A stretch of 53,262 nucleotides of DNA from JAGMES01 sp023128035 (GTDB lineage Bacteria; Bacillota; Halanaerobiia; DY22613). Positions 1 to 8,267 of the stretch are shown here, piece by piece. Below the pieces are notes generated by a model. It was given only the letters and a program-made list of their open reading frames with translations. It made no database searches and had not been told where the DNA came from. Within the stretch, counting starts at the first letter, position 1. Each line of letters begins with the position of its first letter. The translations under genes were made by a program, and so were the position numbers. Where the stretch lies: the NCBI GenBank assembly GCA_030627905.1, contig DAOVRZ010000024.1, positions 1 through 53,262 on the forward strand. The letters are read 5' to 3'.

Positions 1-218
1 AACACTCCACCCATTGCAGGAGCAACAACCACATCAACATCTTTATCATTAAATAACTCAGCTAATGCAATACAGAATTTATCTAAATGCCATGGATATT
101 GCAAAATCTGTGCACATTGAACATATCCACCACTATGTCTTCCAGAAGATAATTTAAAATGTCTATCGAGCAAAGCACCAGTCTCTTTTAAAATCGCTAT
201 CATCATTTCACGTTCCAT
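1..218 (-). CDS. second copy of orotate phosphoribosyltransferase (5' part, runs off window)
   Basis: The first 72 codons of a second pyrE copy are present; the gene continues past base 1, so it cannot be said whether it is complete. It aligns without gaps to the start of the full pyrE at 1633-2214 and differs at about 5 residues in 72. The start is ATG at 218, which keeps the same GGAGG and spacing as the full copy. The PRPP-binding motif would lie outside the window. Downstream of a pyrD fragment and a toxin-antitoxin-like module, it is either a duplicate still in use or a decaying remnant. Confidence 0.7.
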   Translation of the reverse strand, partial: MEREMMIAILKETGALLDRHFKLSSGRHSGGYVQCAQILQYPWHLDKFCIALAELFNDKDVDVVVAPAMGGV

Positions 219-238
219 ATTTATCAACCTCCTAGAAT

Positions 239-565
239 TTATTTAGCCAATGCCATCCCAATCAAACTCTTCCAATCATCAATTCCATTCGCATCACAAT
301 ATCCTGCCAACTCTCTTACTAACTTTGATGGCAGGTTTGGATCAACCATAGTACCTGTTCCTATGGAAACTGCTGATGCTCCAGCCATCAGCATCTCAAT
401 TACATCTTCAACAGTCCTCACTCCACCCATACCGATAATCGGTATCTTTACAACCTGAGCAGTCTGATAAACCATCCGTACTGCTACTGGTCTGATGCAC
501 GGGCCAGATAGCCCCCCCATCAGATTCCCCAGCAATGGCCTACCTTTCTTAATATCTATCTTCAT
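239..565 (-). pseudogene. C-terminal fragment of dihydroorotate dehydrogenase (pyrD')
   Basis: This is a 108-codon open frame matching residues 197-304 of the complete PyrD at 2235-3149, with 7 amino-acid differences. It lacks the N-terminal two thirds, including the catalytic cysteine (Cys130 in the full copy), so it cannot be an active enzyme. Homology stops sharply between bases 565 and 566, at the methionine codon that begins the open frame. No ribosome binding site precedes that codon. It keeps the PyrD-PyrE spacing of the real operon, so it is the remnant of a duplicated pyrD-pyrE segment. Confidence 0.85.
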
Positions 566-594
566 TAATTAACTTATGAAACAAAATGCTTGCA

Positions 595-624
595 ACAAAA
601 AACACCCTCACTAAAGAAGGTGTT
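595..624 (-). terminator. intrinsic terminator of the GNAT module
   Basis: On the minus strand a 9-bp stem (one G-T pair) with a 6-base loop spans 624-601 and is followed by a run of T. It starts about ten bases after the GNAT stop codon, so the module ends here and does not read into the pyrD fragment. Confidence 0.8.
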
Positions 625-633
625 AAATAATCA

Positions 634-1185
634 TTATAAAAACCTAACTAATTGTACTAGTCCATCTTTCTGAAGCACCTCAAAACCATTACTTTGATAA
701 AAAGTAACTAACTGTTGTACGTCATTACATTCAACTAAAATAAATCTTCCTCCAATACATTGATAAGCTTTCATGATTACATTTACTGCATAATTAATTA
801 TTTTCTTACCTTGTACTACACCTTTGTATAAATCATTTTTGCCTAGTTGTCCAATTAAATAACAGGAGACATCGGTTGTATTTTTATGTAATCCATCTAA
901 CCTTTTTCTTTTAGATTTAGATAACTCTTCTGACAATACTAAAGTTTTTAACGCTATTGTAAAGTAGGCTAATATTTTGAGTTCTTTATTCTTTTCTAAG
1001 GAAGTTTTATCTACTATAAAATAAGTTCTTCCTTTACTAGTCTTTTCATAGTGAACAGCTTTAATCTTTATAAACGATTCAACATCAATATCCCTTTTGC
1101 AAAAAAAATTAGAAATAGCTGCTTCAATAAAGCTGTCATCAGCTATTTCTAATAATTCTTTTAATGATATTAAAGTTGTTTTAAT
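634..1185 (-). CDS. GNAT-family acetyltransferase, probable toxin of a toxin-antitoxin pair
   Basis: The open frame runs from a stop just upstream of 1185 to 636 and encodes about 183 residues. The C-terminal part carries GNAT hallmarks: a QLGKN segment where acetyl-CoA binding is expected, then VECNDVQQLVTFYQSNGF, the usual end-of-domain pattern ending in FY..NGF. There is no ATG, GTG or TTG in the first 83 codons. The best start is ATT at 1185, nine bases after GAGGAG and inside the last codons of the preceding small gene. The first TTG, at 936, would remove the N-terminal half. The overlap with a 51-residue gene and the dedicated promoter and terminator suggest a type II toxin-antitoxin arrangement. 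Function as a toxin is inferred; a broken start codon is the alternative. Confidence 0.7.
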   Translation of the reverse strand: MKTTLISLKELLEIADDSFIEAAISNFFCKRDIDVESFIKIKAVHYEKTSKGRTYFIVDKTSLEKNKELKILAYFTIALKTLVLSEELSKSKRKRLDGLHKNTTDVSCYLIGQLGKNDLYKGVVQGKKIINYAVNVIMKAYQCIGGRFILVECNDVQQLVTFYQSNGFEVLQKDGLVQLVRFL

Positions 1186-1325
1186 AAAGACCGACTCCTC
1201 TCAAGCTCTTTTTCAACATCAATATCACTTACAAATTTAGGTTTGCTTCGCGAAAGACCCTTAATCAGTACGTCGGCTGCTTCATTAGTAATTATAATTT
1301 TTTTATCAAAAGTAGCTGTAGCCAT
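1170..1325 (-). CDS. small antitoxin-like protein, 51 residues
   Basis: ATG at 1325 opens a 51-codon frame ending TAA at 1170. The N-terminal half (MATATFDKKIIITNEAADVL) could form a short beta-strand plus helix. The C-terminal half is charged and ends in ELERSRSLLKQL, likely a helix that would contact a partner. A GGATGTGAT segment precedes the start. It overlaps the GNAT gene by 16 bases and is first in the pair, as antitoxins usually are. It does not look like the DUF1778 ribbon-helix-helix antitoxins that accompany TacT- or AtaT-type GNAT toxins. The antitoxin role is inferred from context. Confidence 0.65.
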   Translation of the reverse strand: MATATFDKKIIITNEAADVLIKGLSRSKPKFVSDIDVEKELERSRSLLKQL

Positions 1326-1342
1326 AATTATCACATCCTTTT

Positions 1343-1391
1343 ATTAGGCTTAGCTTAATACTATTATAACGTATTTTATTTAATTTTACAA
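1343..1391 (-). promoter_or_regulatory. promoter and operator-like dyad of the antitoxin-GNAT pair
   Basis: The minus strand has TTGTAA (1391-1386), 17 bases, then TATAAT (1368-1363), a near-consensus sigma-A promoter. Just downstream, at 1343-1359, lies a 17-base imperfect dyad (ATTAAGC-TAA-GCCTAAT). It covers the start of transcription, a typical place for autorepression by an antitoxin. Confidence 0.75.
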
Positions 1392-1596
1392 GAAAATAGT
1401 CAGAATAAAATTAAAACTTGTTTAAAGTCATATATTAGATTATTAATGCAGAAATAATTTCGGGACAATAAAACTCAAAATTTAACAAAAACCTTTGTAA
1501 AATTTTGAAACCTACAAGATTTCCGCCTTCTAAATCATTTATATGATATATTAATAACCACTGTTACTCCTAAATTAATTCTTTACACCAAAAACC
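1392..1596. other. AT-rich spacer without recognised content
   Basis: No open frame with a credible ribosome binding site, RNA gene or strong dyad is visible between the module promoter and the pyrE terminator. Confidence 0.5.
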
Positions 1597-1622
1597 AAAA
1601 AAGAGAGCCTCTCAGCTCTCCT
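1597..1622 (-). terminator. intrinsic terminator of the pyr operon after pyrE
   Basis: On the minus strand GAGAGC and GCTCTC (1620-1603) form a stem around a 6-base loop, followed by a T-rich run. It lies about ten bases past the pyrE stop. Confidence 0.85.
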
Positions 1623-1632
1623 TATCTCTTCC

Positions 1633-2214
1633 CTATTTCCCCAAAAACCGACTCCCCGGCTTAGTAATCTCTTTCCCTTCCTTACAAAGTGGACACTCCT
1701 CAGGCAAATAACTCTCAACATCCACCTTCAACAACGCCCGAAACTCTATACCATCAAAATCTGCATTACCACCACTTCTATCTATAAATGAACCAATCCC
1801 CACTATATCTCCGCCTACCTCATTCACTACTTTAACAACTTCCTTTACTGACTTACCAGTAGTCACTACATCCTCCACGATCAACACTTTCTCACCAGGC
1901 TGAATGTGAAAGTTCCGTCTTAAACTCATCTCACCATCTACCCGTTCAGTAAACAGTGCCCGTTTTTCCATTGCCCGACCTACACCATTAGAGATCAGCA
2001 CTCCACCCATTGCAGGAGCTACAACCACATCAACCTCTTTATCATTAAATAACTCAGCTAAAGCAATACAGAATTTATCTAAATGCCATGGATATTGCAA
2101 AATCTGTGCACATTGAACATATCCACCACTATGTCTTCCAGAAGATAATTTAAAATGTCCATCCAACAAAGCACCAGTCTCTTTCAATATCTCTATCATC
2201 TTATCTCGTTCCAT
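1633..2214 (-). CDS. pyrE: orotate phosphoribosyltransferase
   Basis: PyrE converts orotate and PRPP to orotidine monophosphate and pyrophosphate, the fifth step of UMP synthesis. The PRPP-binding motif VLIVEDVVTTGKS lies at residues 110-122 of a 193-residue protein. Start ATG at 2214 is chosen over the in-frame TTG at 2223 because GGAGG sits about ten bases before the ATG but abuts the TTG. The C-terminus has a CPLC pair and resembles the longer clostridial or thermophile OPRTases. It is the last gene of the operon, followed by a terminator, and its 5' third is duplicated at the left edge of the window. Confidence 0.96.
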   Translation of the reverse strand: MERDKMIEILKETGALLDGHFKLSSGRHSGGYVQCAQILQYPWHLDKFCIALAELFNDKEVDVVVAPAMGGVLISNGVGRAMEKRALFTERVDGEMSLRRNFHIQPGEKVLIVEDVVTTGKSVKEVVKVVNEVGGDIVGIGSFIDRSGGNADFDGIEFRALLKVDVESYLPEECPLCKEGKEITKPGSRFLGK

Positions 2215-2234
2215 ATTTATCAACCTCCCAAAAT

Positions 2235-3149
2235 CTATTTAGCCAATGCCACCCCAATCAAGCTCTTCCAATCCCCAATCCCATTCTTATCACAATATCC
2301 CGCCAACTCTCGCACTAACTTTGATGGCAAATTTGGATCAACCATTGTTCCTGTTCCGATGGAAACTGCTGTTGCTCCAGCCATCAGCATCTCAATTACA
2401 TCTTCGATTGTTCTTAATCCACCCATACCGATGATCGGTATCTTTACAACTTGAGCAGTCTGATAAACCATCCGTACTGCTACTGGTCTAATGCACGGGC
2501 CAGACAGCCCCCCCATCAGATTCCCAAGGAATGGGCGACCTTTCTTAATATCTATCTTCATCCCCAGCAATGTATTAATCATCGAAATCGCATCTGCTCC
2601 AGCTTTCTCTACAGCAATCGCAATCTCCCGAACATCTGTCACATTCGGGCTTAGCTTAGCGATCACAGGAATACAGGACTTTTCTTTCACCTCTTGTACC
2701 ACCTTGTATGCTTCATTAGGATCAGTACCAAAAACCATACCACCTTTTTTCACATTCGGACAAGAGATGTTTACTTCAATCGCAGCAATCTCTTCTATTT
2801 GACTTAACTCTTCTGCCAGGATTCCATAATCCTCAACAGTATTACCAGAGATATTAGCTATCAAGGAAGTATTAAGCTCACGTAACTTTGGCACATACGC
2901 TTCTTTAAATCGCTTTAAACCTGGATTCTGCAAACCAATGGAATTTATTATCCCTGCAGGAGTCTCTACAATCCTTGGAGTAGGATTACCTTTTCGCTCT
3001 TCTAATGTCAAGCCTTTTAAAACAATCGCTCCAGGCATTTCATCAAGATAAGGCTTAAGCTCATAACCAAATCCACAGGTACCAGATGCTGTAATGATCG
3101 GATTATTTAACTTTAGTCTTCCTAATTGAACACTCAAATCTCTAGTCAT
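2235..3149 (-). CDS. pyrD: dihydroorotate dehydrogenase B, catalytic subunit
   Basis: Class 1B dihydroorotate dehydrogenase (304 residues) oxidises dihydroorotate to orotate with FMN. The catalytic base is Cys130 in NISCPNVKKGG, the class 1 pattern. The glycine-rich FMN phosphate-binding part is GMGGLRTIEDVIEMLMAGA near residues 245-265. Assignment to class 1B rests on the directly preceding pyrK, which supplies FAD and an iron-sulfur cluster. ATG at 3149 (after GAGGTG) is preferred to TTG at 3152. The start overlaps the end of pyrK by 8 bases. The last 108 codons are duplicated at 239-565. Confidence 0.96.
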   Translation of the reverse strand: MTRDLSVQLGRLKLNNPIITASGTCGFGYELKPYLDEMPGAIVLKGLTLEERKGNPTPRIVETPAGIINSIGLQNPGLKRFKEAYVPKLRELNTSLIANISGNTVEDYGILAEELSQIEEIAAIEVNISCPNVKKGGMVFGTDPNEAYKVVQEVKEKSCIPVIAKLSPNVTDVREIAIAVEKAGADAISMINTLLGMKIDIKKGRPFLGNLMGGLSGPCIRPVAVRMVYQTAQVVKIPIIGMGGLRTIEDVIEMLMAGATAVSIGTGTMVDPNLPSKLVRELAGYCDKNGIGDWKSLIGVALAK

Positions 3150-3942
3150 CAAAGATCACCTCATCTGCCATAAAGACTGGCCCGCATGTGCAAACTCTCT
3201 CATTCTTCCAACCATCAGTAGCATCCTCATCTTTTACCTTACATGTGCAAGAGAAGCACAGCCCAACCCCACAGCCCATTCTCTCTTCTAAGGAAAACTG
3301 AGCTATCTTATTCTTATCACCTAACATTTTTTTCAGTGCAGCCATCATTGCATTTGGCCCACAGACATAGATCTGATCAAACTCTTCATTTATAAATGCT
3401 TCCTCAACAAGCTCAGTAACCAGACCATTTCGCACTCCAGTTTTATCACCATGAACCATAATCAATTCTGAATCAAAATCTTTTACTATATCACCCAAAA
3501 TCAGATCTTTTTCATCTGTCAATCCCAATACCAATTTAACTTTATTTCCTAGTTCAGATAATTTCACTGCCAACTCATACAATGGTGCAATCCCAATTCC
3601 TCCACCTACTAACAATACAGACTGCTTTTCTGTGAGAGTAAATCCATTTCCGAGAGGCCCTATAACCTCTAAATTCACCCCTGGCTCTAAACTACTTAAA
3701 ATCTCTGTACCTGTTCCAACAATCTTAAATAATATATATATGATGCCCTCATTATGATCAACTTTATGAATTCCAAAAGGACGTTTTAAGAGTGGATCAT
3801 GCCCACCTGATGGTACCTCAACATTAACAAACTGTCCTGATCTCGCCTCATTTGCCAAATCTGGGGATTGAATCCCCAGAAGGCAATATCTATCATTTAA
3901 CTTTTGCTTACTCACAACCAGACCTGAGTGAATCTGAGACAT
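3142..3942 (-). CDS. pyrK: dihydroorotate dehydrogenase B, electron transfer subunit
   Basis: PyrK passes electrons from PyrD-bound FMN through a [2Fe-2S] cluster and FAD to NAD. The N-terminal FAD-binding part contains KRPFGIHK. GGGIGIAPLYEL is the NAD-binding motif. The C-terminal cluster ligands are in GCGVGLCFSC and a later VCTCGPVF, with cysteines near 224, 229, 232 and 251. The 266-residue length is usual. It is translationally coupled to pyrD by overlap and starts directly after the carB stop, so stoichiometric expression with PyrD is likely. Confidence 0.95.
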   Translation of the reverse strand: MSQIHSGLVVSKQKLNDRYCLLGIQSPDLANEARSGQFVNVEVPSGGHDPLLKRPFGIHKVDHNEGIIYILFKIVGTGTEILSSLEPGVNLEVIGPLGNGFTLTEKQSVLLVGGGIGIAPLYELAVKLSELGNKVKLVLGLTDEKDLILGDIVKDFDSELIMVHGDKTGVRNGLVTELVEEAFINEEFDQIYVCGPNAMMAALKKMLGDKNKIAQFSLEERMGCGVGLCFSCTCKVKDEDATDGWKNERVCTCGPVFMADEVIFDD

Positions 3943-3943
3943 T

Positions 3944-6900
3944 TTAAGTCCTCCTTTTAATCGCCGAGAGAGGAACTGGCTCCAAATTCCATTCTGAATC
4001 CATTACCTGTTCCAAAGCTTCCGAAAAGACCTGGATACTATCCAGATTTGTAAAAATCGGAATGTTAAACTCTACAGCTTTCCGACGAATCTTATATCCA
4101 TCTGTAAATTGACCCTTCTCTCCATTCTGAGAAGGTGTATTAAATATATAATCGATCTTTTGATTTTGAATCAAATCAAGAATATCGTTATCTGCACGAC
4201 CTACTTTTTCTGCTAATTGAATCTCGATTCCATTTTGCTTTAAAAACGCTCCTGTACCGTCAGTTGCATAGATTGTAAATCCTTTATTATACAGTCTTTG
4301 GGTACATTGTAAAATTTCTTCTTTATCTTCATCTGCTGCAGTTACCAGCAAGGACTTTGTCTTTGAACGAATCATACCAGCACCTTCTAATCCTTTTATT
4401 AAAGCCTCTGTCAAATTCTTACCCAATCCCATAACTTCACCAGTAGACTTCATCTCTGGGCCAAGAATCGGATCCAATCCATCCAGTTTAGCAAAGGAAA
4501 ATACTGGTACTTTAACCGCAGTCATCTCTGGCTCAAGTAGAAGTCCTACTCCATACCCTAACTCTCTAAGCTTTGCTCCCATAATCACCTGGATTGCTAC
4601 CTTAATCATCGAAACACCAGTTACTTTACTTAAAAACGGTACAGTCCGACTGGAGCGAGGATTTACTTCAATGATATATACCTCTTCATCTTTTGTCACA
4701 ATAAACTGGATGTTATATATTCCTTTCAACTTCAAACCTTTGCCGACTCTCTCTGTCATCTCTGCGATCCGTTTTTTCACTACAAGACTAATCTTCTTGC
4801 CTGGAAAAACCGTAATACTATCACCTGAATGAATTCCAGCTCTCTCAATGTGTTCCATAATTCCAGGAATCAGAACCTCTTCACCATCAGAGATCGCATC
4901 CACCTCTACCTCCATGCCTCTCAAATATGGATCTAGAAGTAATGGTTGACCAGGTAGAAACTTAAATTTCTCTAAATATTTTTCCAATCTCTCTGGAGTC
5001 TCAATAATCTCCATCGCCCTACCACCCAGTACATAAGACGGTCTCACTAATATTGGATAACCAACCTCTTTAATTAGATCCCAGACTTCATCAGCATTGA
5101 AGGCCACTTTCCCTTTAGGTACCTGGATTTGTAACTCATCCATCAGTTGATAAAACTTTTCTCTATCTTCACAAATATCTATCTGTCTTACATTGGTTCC
5201 TAAAACATTAACTCCATGTTGATTTAAAGTTTCAGCGAGATTGATTGCTGTCTGTCCACCAAACTGAATTACTACTCCTTCAGGTTTTTCATAATCAATT
5301 ACATTGAGCACATCTTCTGGTGTAAGTGGTTCAAAATAGAGTCTATGTGATATATCAAAATCAGTGCTCACAGTTTCAGGGTTATTATTAATAACCAGTG
5401 TAGTATATCCTAATTCTTTAAGGGCCAGCACCGCGTGAACCGAGCAATAATCAAATTCAATCCCCTGTCCAATCCGAATCGGACCAGAACCGATAACTAA
5501 AATCTTTCTATCACCTGATGGATTCAGCTCATTTTCATCCTCATAACTAGAGTAAAAATAAGGTGTTGATGCTTCAAACTCACCTGCACAGGTATCAACC
5601 ATCTTATAGACAGGATAAATATTTTTTTCTTTCCGTAGCTCATATACATCTTTTCCACTTATACCTGCCAAAATTCCTATCTCTCTATCTGTAAAACCTG
5701 CTGATTTCGCTTCTCTTAATAACTCTTCAGTCAATTTTTCATTTCTCAATCGTTTCTCAATCTCAACCAGCAATTCTATATGTGATAAAAAGAAGGGATC
5801 AATTTCTGTCAATTCATGCAATCTTTTTAGATTCCATCCACGTCTAAACCCTTCTGCCACTGCAATAATTCTTTCGTCATCTGGTTCTATTAAACGCTCA
5901 ATCAATTCGTCATCCTGCAACTGATGCATTTCTTTTAAATACATTCCGATAAAACCCGAATCCAGCGACCGGATTGCTTTCATCAATGCAGTAGCAAAGT
6001 TTCTACCAATTGACATTACTTCACCAGTTGCTTTCATCTGGGTTCCAAGATTTCTTTCAGCTTTATCAAATTTATCAAAAGGCCATCTTGGAATTTTGCA
6101 AACTACATAATCAAGACTTGGTTCAAAACAGGCTGAGGTTTTACTCGTAATTGGATTGGTAATCTCATCTAGATTTAAGCCTATTCCAATTAAAGCTGCA
6201 ACTTTGGCAATAGGATACCCAGTAGCCTTAGAGGCTAGAGCACTGGAACGACTAACCCGAGGATTAACCTCAATTATATAGTATTGATTACTAATCGGAT
6301 CTAACGCAAACTGTACATTACATCCTCCGCGAATCTCTAACGCTCTCACTATCTTTAATGATGATTGACGAAGCATCTGATATTCCTGATCAGATAGTGT
6401 TTGACTTGGAGCAACTACTATACTATCTCCAGTATGAATACCTACTGGATCAATATTTTCCATGTTACATATCGTTATACAGTTATCATTGTTATCCCGG
6501 ATTACTTCATATTCAATCTCTTTCCAACCCTTGATACTCATCTCTATCAGAATCTCTCCAACGGGACTCTGGATCAAACCTTTCTGGGCGATCTTCACAA
6601 GTTCATCTTCATTTGCCGCATTTCCACCACCACTTCCACCAAGGGTAAATGCTGGACGGATAATAACTGGATACCCAATAATATCTGCAGCCTTGATAGC
6701 TTCATCTAGATCACTAACATTGAAACTTTGTAAAACTGGTTCATTGATCTCCTCCATAAAGCATCGAAAGCTTTCACGATCTTCTGCTTTTTTTATATTT
6801 TCAAGGGATGTTCCTAATACTTTTACTCCATATTTTTCTAAAGCCCCGTGTTTGCCTAGATCAACTGTCAGATTTAAACCGATCTGTCCACCTAATGATC

Positions 6901-7156
6901 CCAAAATCCCATCAGGGCGTTCTTTTTCAATAATTCTTGTAAGAGTTTTAACATTTAATGGCTCGATATAGACTTGATCAGCTATCTCTTGATCTGTCAT
7001 AACTGTTGCAGGGTTACTATTAACCAATATTACTTTATATCCTTGTTCTTTTAAAGCCCTACAGGCCTGGGTTCCTGCATAATCAAATTCGGCTGCCTGA
7101 CCAATAATAATTGGCCCTGACCCTATAACTAAAATTTTTTCTATATTCAATTTCAT
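3944..7156 (-). CDS. carB: carbamoyl-phosphate synthase, large subunit
   Basis: CarB makes carbamoyl phosphate from bicarbonate, ATP and ammonia delivered by CarA. The 1070-residue protein shows the expected internal duplication: KILVIGSGPIIIGQAAEFDY near residue 8 and KILVIGSGPIRIGQGIEFDY near residue 550. Each half has an ATP-grasp domain with EVNPR motifs. The C-terminal allosteric MGS-like domain begins around residue 935. ATG at 7156 directly abuts AGGAGG. Either a second GGGGAGG ten bases upstream serves it, or the in-frame TTG three codons later is the true start. The gap to carA is 47 bases. The single set within the pyr operon suggests pyrimidine-directed use, though arginine supply cannot be excluded. 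Confidence 0.97.
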   Translation of the reverse strand: MKLNIEKILVIGSGPIIIGQAAEFDYAGTQACRALKEQGYKVILVNSNPATVMTDQEIADQVYIEPLNVKTLTRIIEKERPDGILGSLGGQIGLNLTVDLGKHGALEKYGVKVLGTSLENIKKAEDRESFRCFMEEINEPVLQSFNVSDLDEAIKAADIIGYPVIIRPAFTLGGSGGGNAANEDELVKIAQKGLIQSPVGEILIEMSIKGWKEIEYEVIRDNNDNCITICNMENIDPVGIHTGDSIVVAPSQTLSDQEYQMLRQSSLKIVRALEIRGGCNVQFALDPISNQYYIIEVNPRVSRSSALASKATGYPIAKVAALIGIGLNLDEITNPITSKTSACFEPSLDYVVCKIPRWPFDKFDKAERNLGTQMKATGEVMSIGRNFATALMKAIRSLDSGFIGMYLKEMHQLQDDELIERLIEPDDERIIAVAEGFRRGWNLKRLHELTEIDPFFLSHIELLVEIEKRLRNEKLTEELLREAKSAGFTDREIGILAGISGKDVYELRKEKNIYPVYKMVDTCAGEFEASTPYFYSSYEDENELNPSGDRKILVIGSGPIRIGQGIEFDYCSVHAVLALKELGYTTLVINNNPETVSTDFDISHRLYFEPLTPEDVLNVIDYEKPEGVVIQFGGQTAINLAETLNQHGVNVLGTNVRQIDICEDREKFYQLMDELQIQVPKGKVAFNADEVWDLIKEVGYPILVRPSYVLGGRAMEIIETPERLEKYLEKFKFLPGQPLLLDPYLRGMEVEVDAISDGEEVLIPGIMEHIERAGIHSGDSITVFPGKKISLVVKKRIAEMTERVGKGLKLKGIYNIQFIVTKDEEVYIIEVNPRSSRTVPFLSKVTGVSMIKVAIQVIMGAKLRELGYGVGLLLEPEMTAVKVPVFSFAKLDGLDPILGPEMKSTGEVMGLGKNLTEALIKGLEGAGMIRSKTKSLLVTAADEDKEEILQCTQRLYNKGFTIYATDGTGAFLKQNGIEIQLAEKVGRADNDILDLIQNQKIDYIFNTPSQNGEKGQFTDGYKIRRKAVEFNIPIFTNLDSIQVFSEALEQVMDSEWNLEPVPLSAIKRRT

Positions 7157-7203
7157 CCTCCTATGGCCTCCCCTTGCTTGATTTTTAACTGCTAATAATC
7201 TGC

Positions 7204-8262
7204 TTATAATTTTTCGATAAATTCTTCAAATAGATACTTTGCATCAGCTGGCCCTGGTGCGGCCTCTGGATGATATTGAACTGTTTGAATACCATACTCG
7301 GGATATGCCAACCCTTCAATTGTTCCATCATTTAAGTTAATATGAGTAATCTTTGCTGCTTTTGGAAGAGTTTTTTCATCAACAACATATCCATGATTTT
7401 GGGAGGTGATATAAACTTTTTGCGTTTCAAGATCTTTTACGGGATGATTAGCCCCACGATGACCATATTTTAGTTTATAGGTATTTGCCCCAAAAGCAAG
7501 AGCAGTTAATTGATGACCCAGACATATTCCCATAATCGGCACTTTGCCAACTAACTTCTTTATATTATCAATATATGGTAAACGAGAGGGATCTCCTGGC
7601 CCATTACTTAATACCAATCCATCTGGTTTCATGGCAAGTATAACTTCAGGTTCTGTCCATGCAGGGAAAACGATAATCTCACATTGTTTTTCTTTCAAAT
7701 TCCGAATAATATTTGATTTTGTTCCAAAATCCAGCAGAGCAATTCGTTTACCTTCACCAGAAATTACATATGGTCTCTCAGTTGTCACTTTTTGAACTGG
7801 GTTCTCAGCTACCTTAAATTGACGAATCTTTTGTAAATACTCCTCTAGATCTTTTACTACCTTACCTGTAACAATAGCACCTAACATGGTGCCTTTATCA
7901 CGTAATTTCCGAGTCAAAGCTCGCGTATCAATTTGTTCAATCCCAACTACCTTGTTTTTCTCAAGATAGTGTTGTAAGCTAGATTCAGCCTGCCAATTAC
8001 TATAATATTTCGCAGCTTCCTTTACGATTAATCCTCTAGCCTGAATTTTACTGGATTCAGTACTATGAGCATTTACTCCATAATTCCCGATCAATGGATA
8101 CGTAAAGGTAATTATTTGATCATGATAAGACGGGTCTGTTAAAATCTCCTGATATCCTGTCATTCCTGTATGAAAAACTACTTCACCGATTGTTTCTCCT
8201 TGAATACCAATTCCTTTGCCGCGTAATAAGCTTCCATCTTCCAGGATCAAATTTGCTTCCAT
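7204..8262 (-). CDS. carA: carbamoyl-phosphate synthase, small (glutaminase) subunit
   Basis: CarA hydrolyses glutamine and channels ammonia to CarB. The N-terminal CPSase-small domain (LEDGSLLRGKGIG, VVFHTGMTGYQEILTDPSY) is followed by a class I glutamine amidotransferase domain. Its catalytic triad is Cys247 in GICLGHQL and His331 and Glu333 in QYHPEAAPGP. At 352 residues it is close to the family's lower usual length. ATG at 8262 follows AGGAGG by about 12 bases. It sits between pyrF and carB. Confidence 0.96.
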   Translation of the reverse strand: MEANLILEDGSLLRGKGIGIQGETIGEVVFHTGMTGYQEILTDPSYHDQIITFTYPLIGNYGVNAHSTESSKIQARGLIVKEAAKYYSNWQAESSLQHYLEKNKVVGIEQIDTRALTRKLRDKGTMLGAIVTGKVVKDLEEYLQKIRQFKVAENPVQKVTTERPYVISGEGKRIALLDFGTKSNIIRNLKEKQCEIIVFPAWTEPEVILAMKPDGLVLSNGPGDPSRLPYIDNIKKLVGKVPIMGICLGHQLTALAFGANTYKLKYGHRGANHPVKDLETQKVYITSQNHGYVVDEKTLPKAAKITHINLNDGTIEGLAYPEYGIQTVQYHPEAAPGPADAKYLFEEFIEKL

Positions 8263-8267
8263 ATATA

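Larger units (their letters stand above)
1..565. repeat. diverged direct repeat of 1997-2561 (pyrD 3' end plus pyrE 5' part)
   Basis: Bases 1-565 correspond one-to-one to 1997-2561 with a constant offset of 1996 and no insertions or deletions. Substitutions are scattered in both genes. The right boundary is abrupt; the left boundary is outside the window. The two copies flank the module at 634-1325. Confidence 0.95.

Noticed and set aside
634..936. 100-residue GNAT protein starting at TTG 936
   Set aside because: The frame stays open for 83 more codons upstream with protein-like sequence and reaches GAGGAG, so this start would cut the domain in half.
2155..2802. several plus-strand frames opposite pyrE/pyrD
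   Set aside because: All are antisense to strongly conserved enzyme sequence and lack start signals.
6462..6971. 169-codon plus-strand open frame inside carB
   Set aside because: It lies antisense to a conserved part of carB, has no credible ribosome binding site and a composition typical of a shadow frame.
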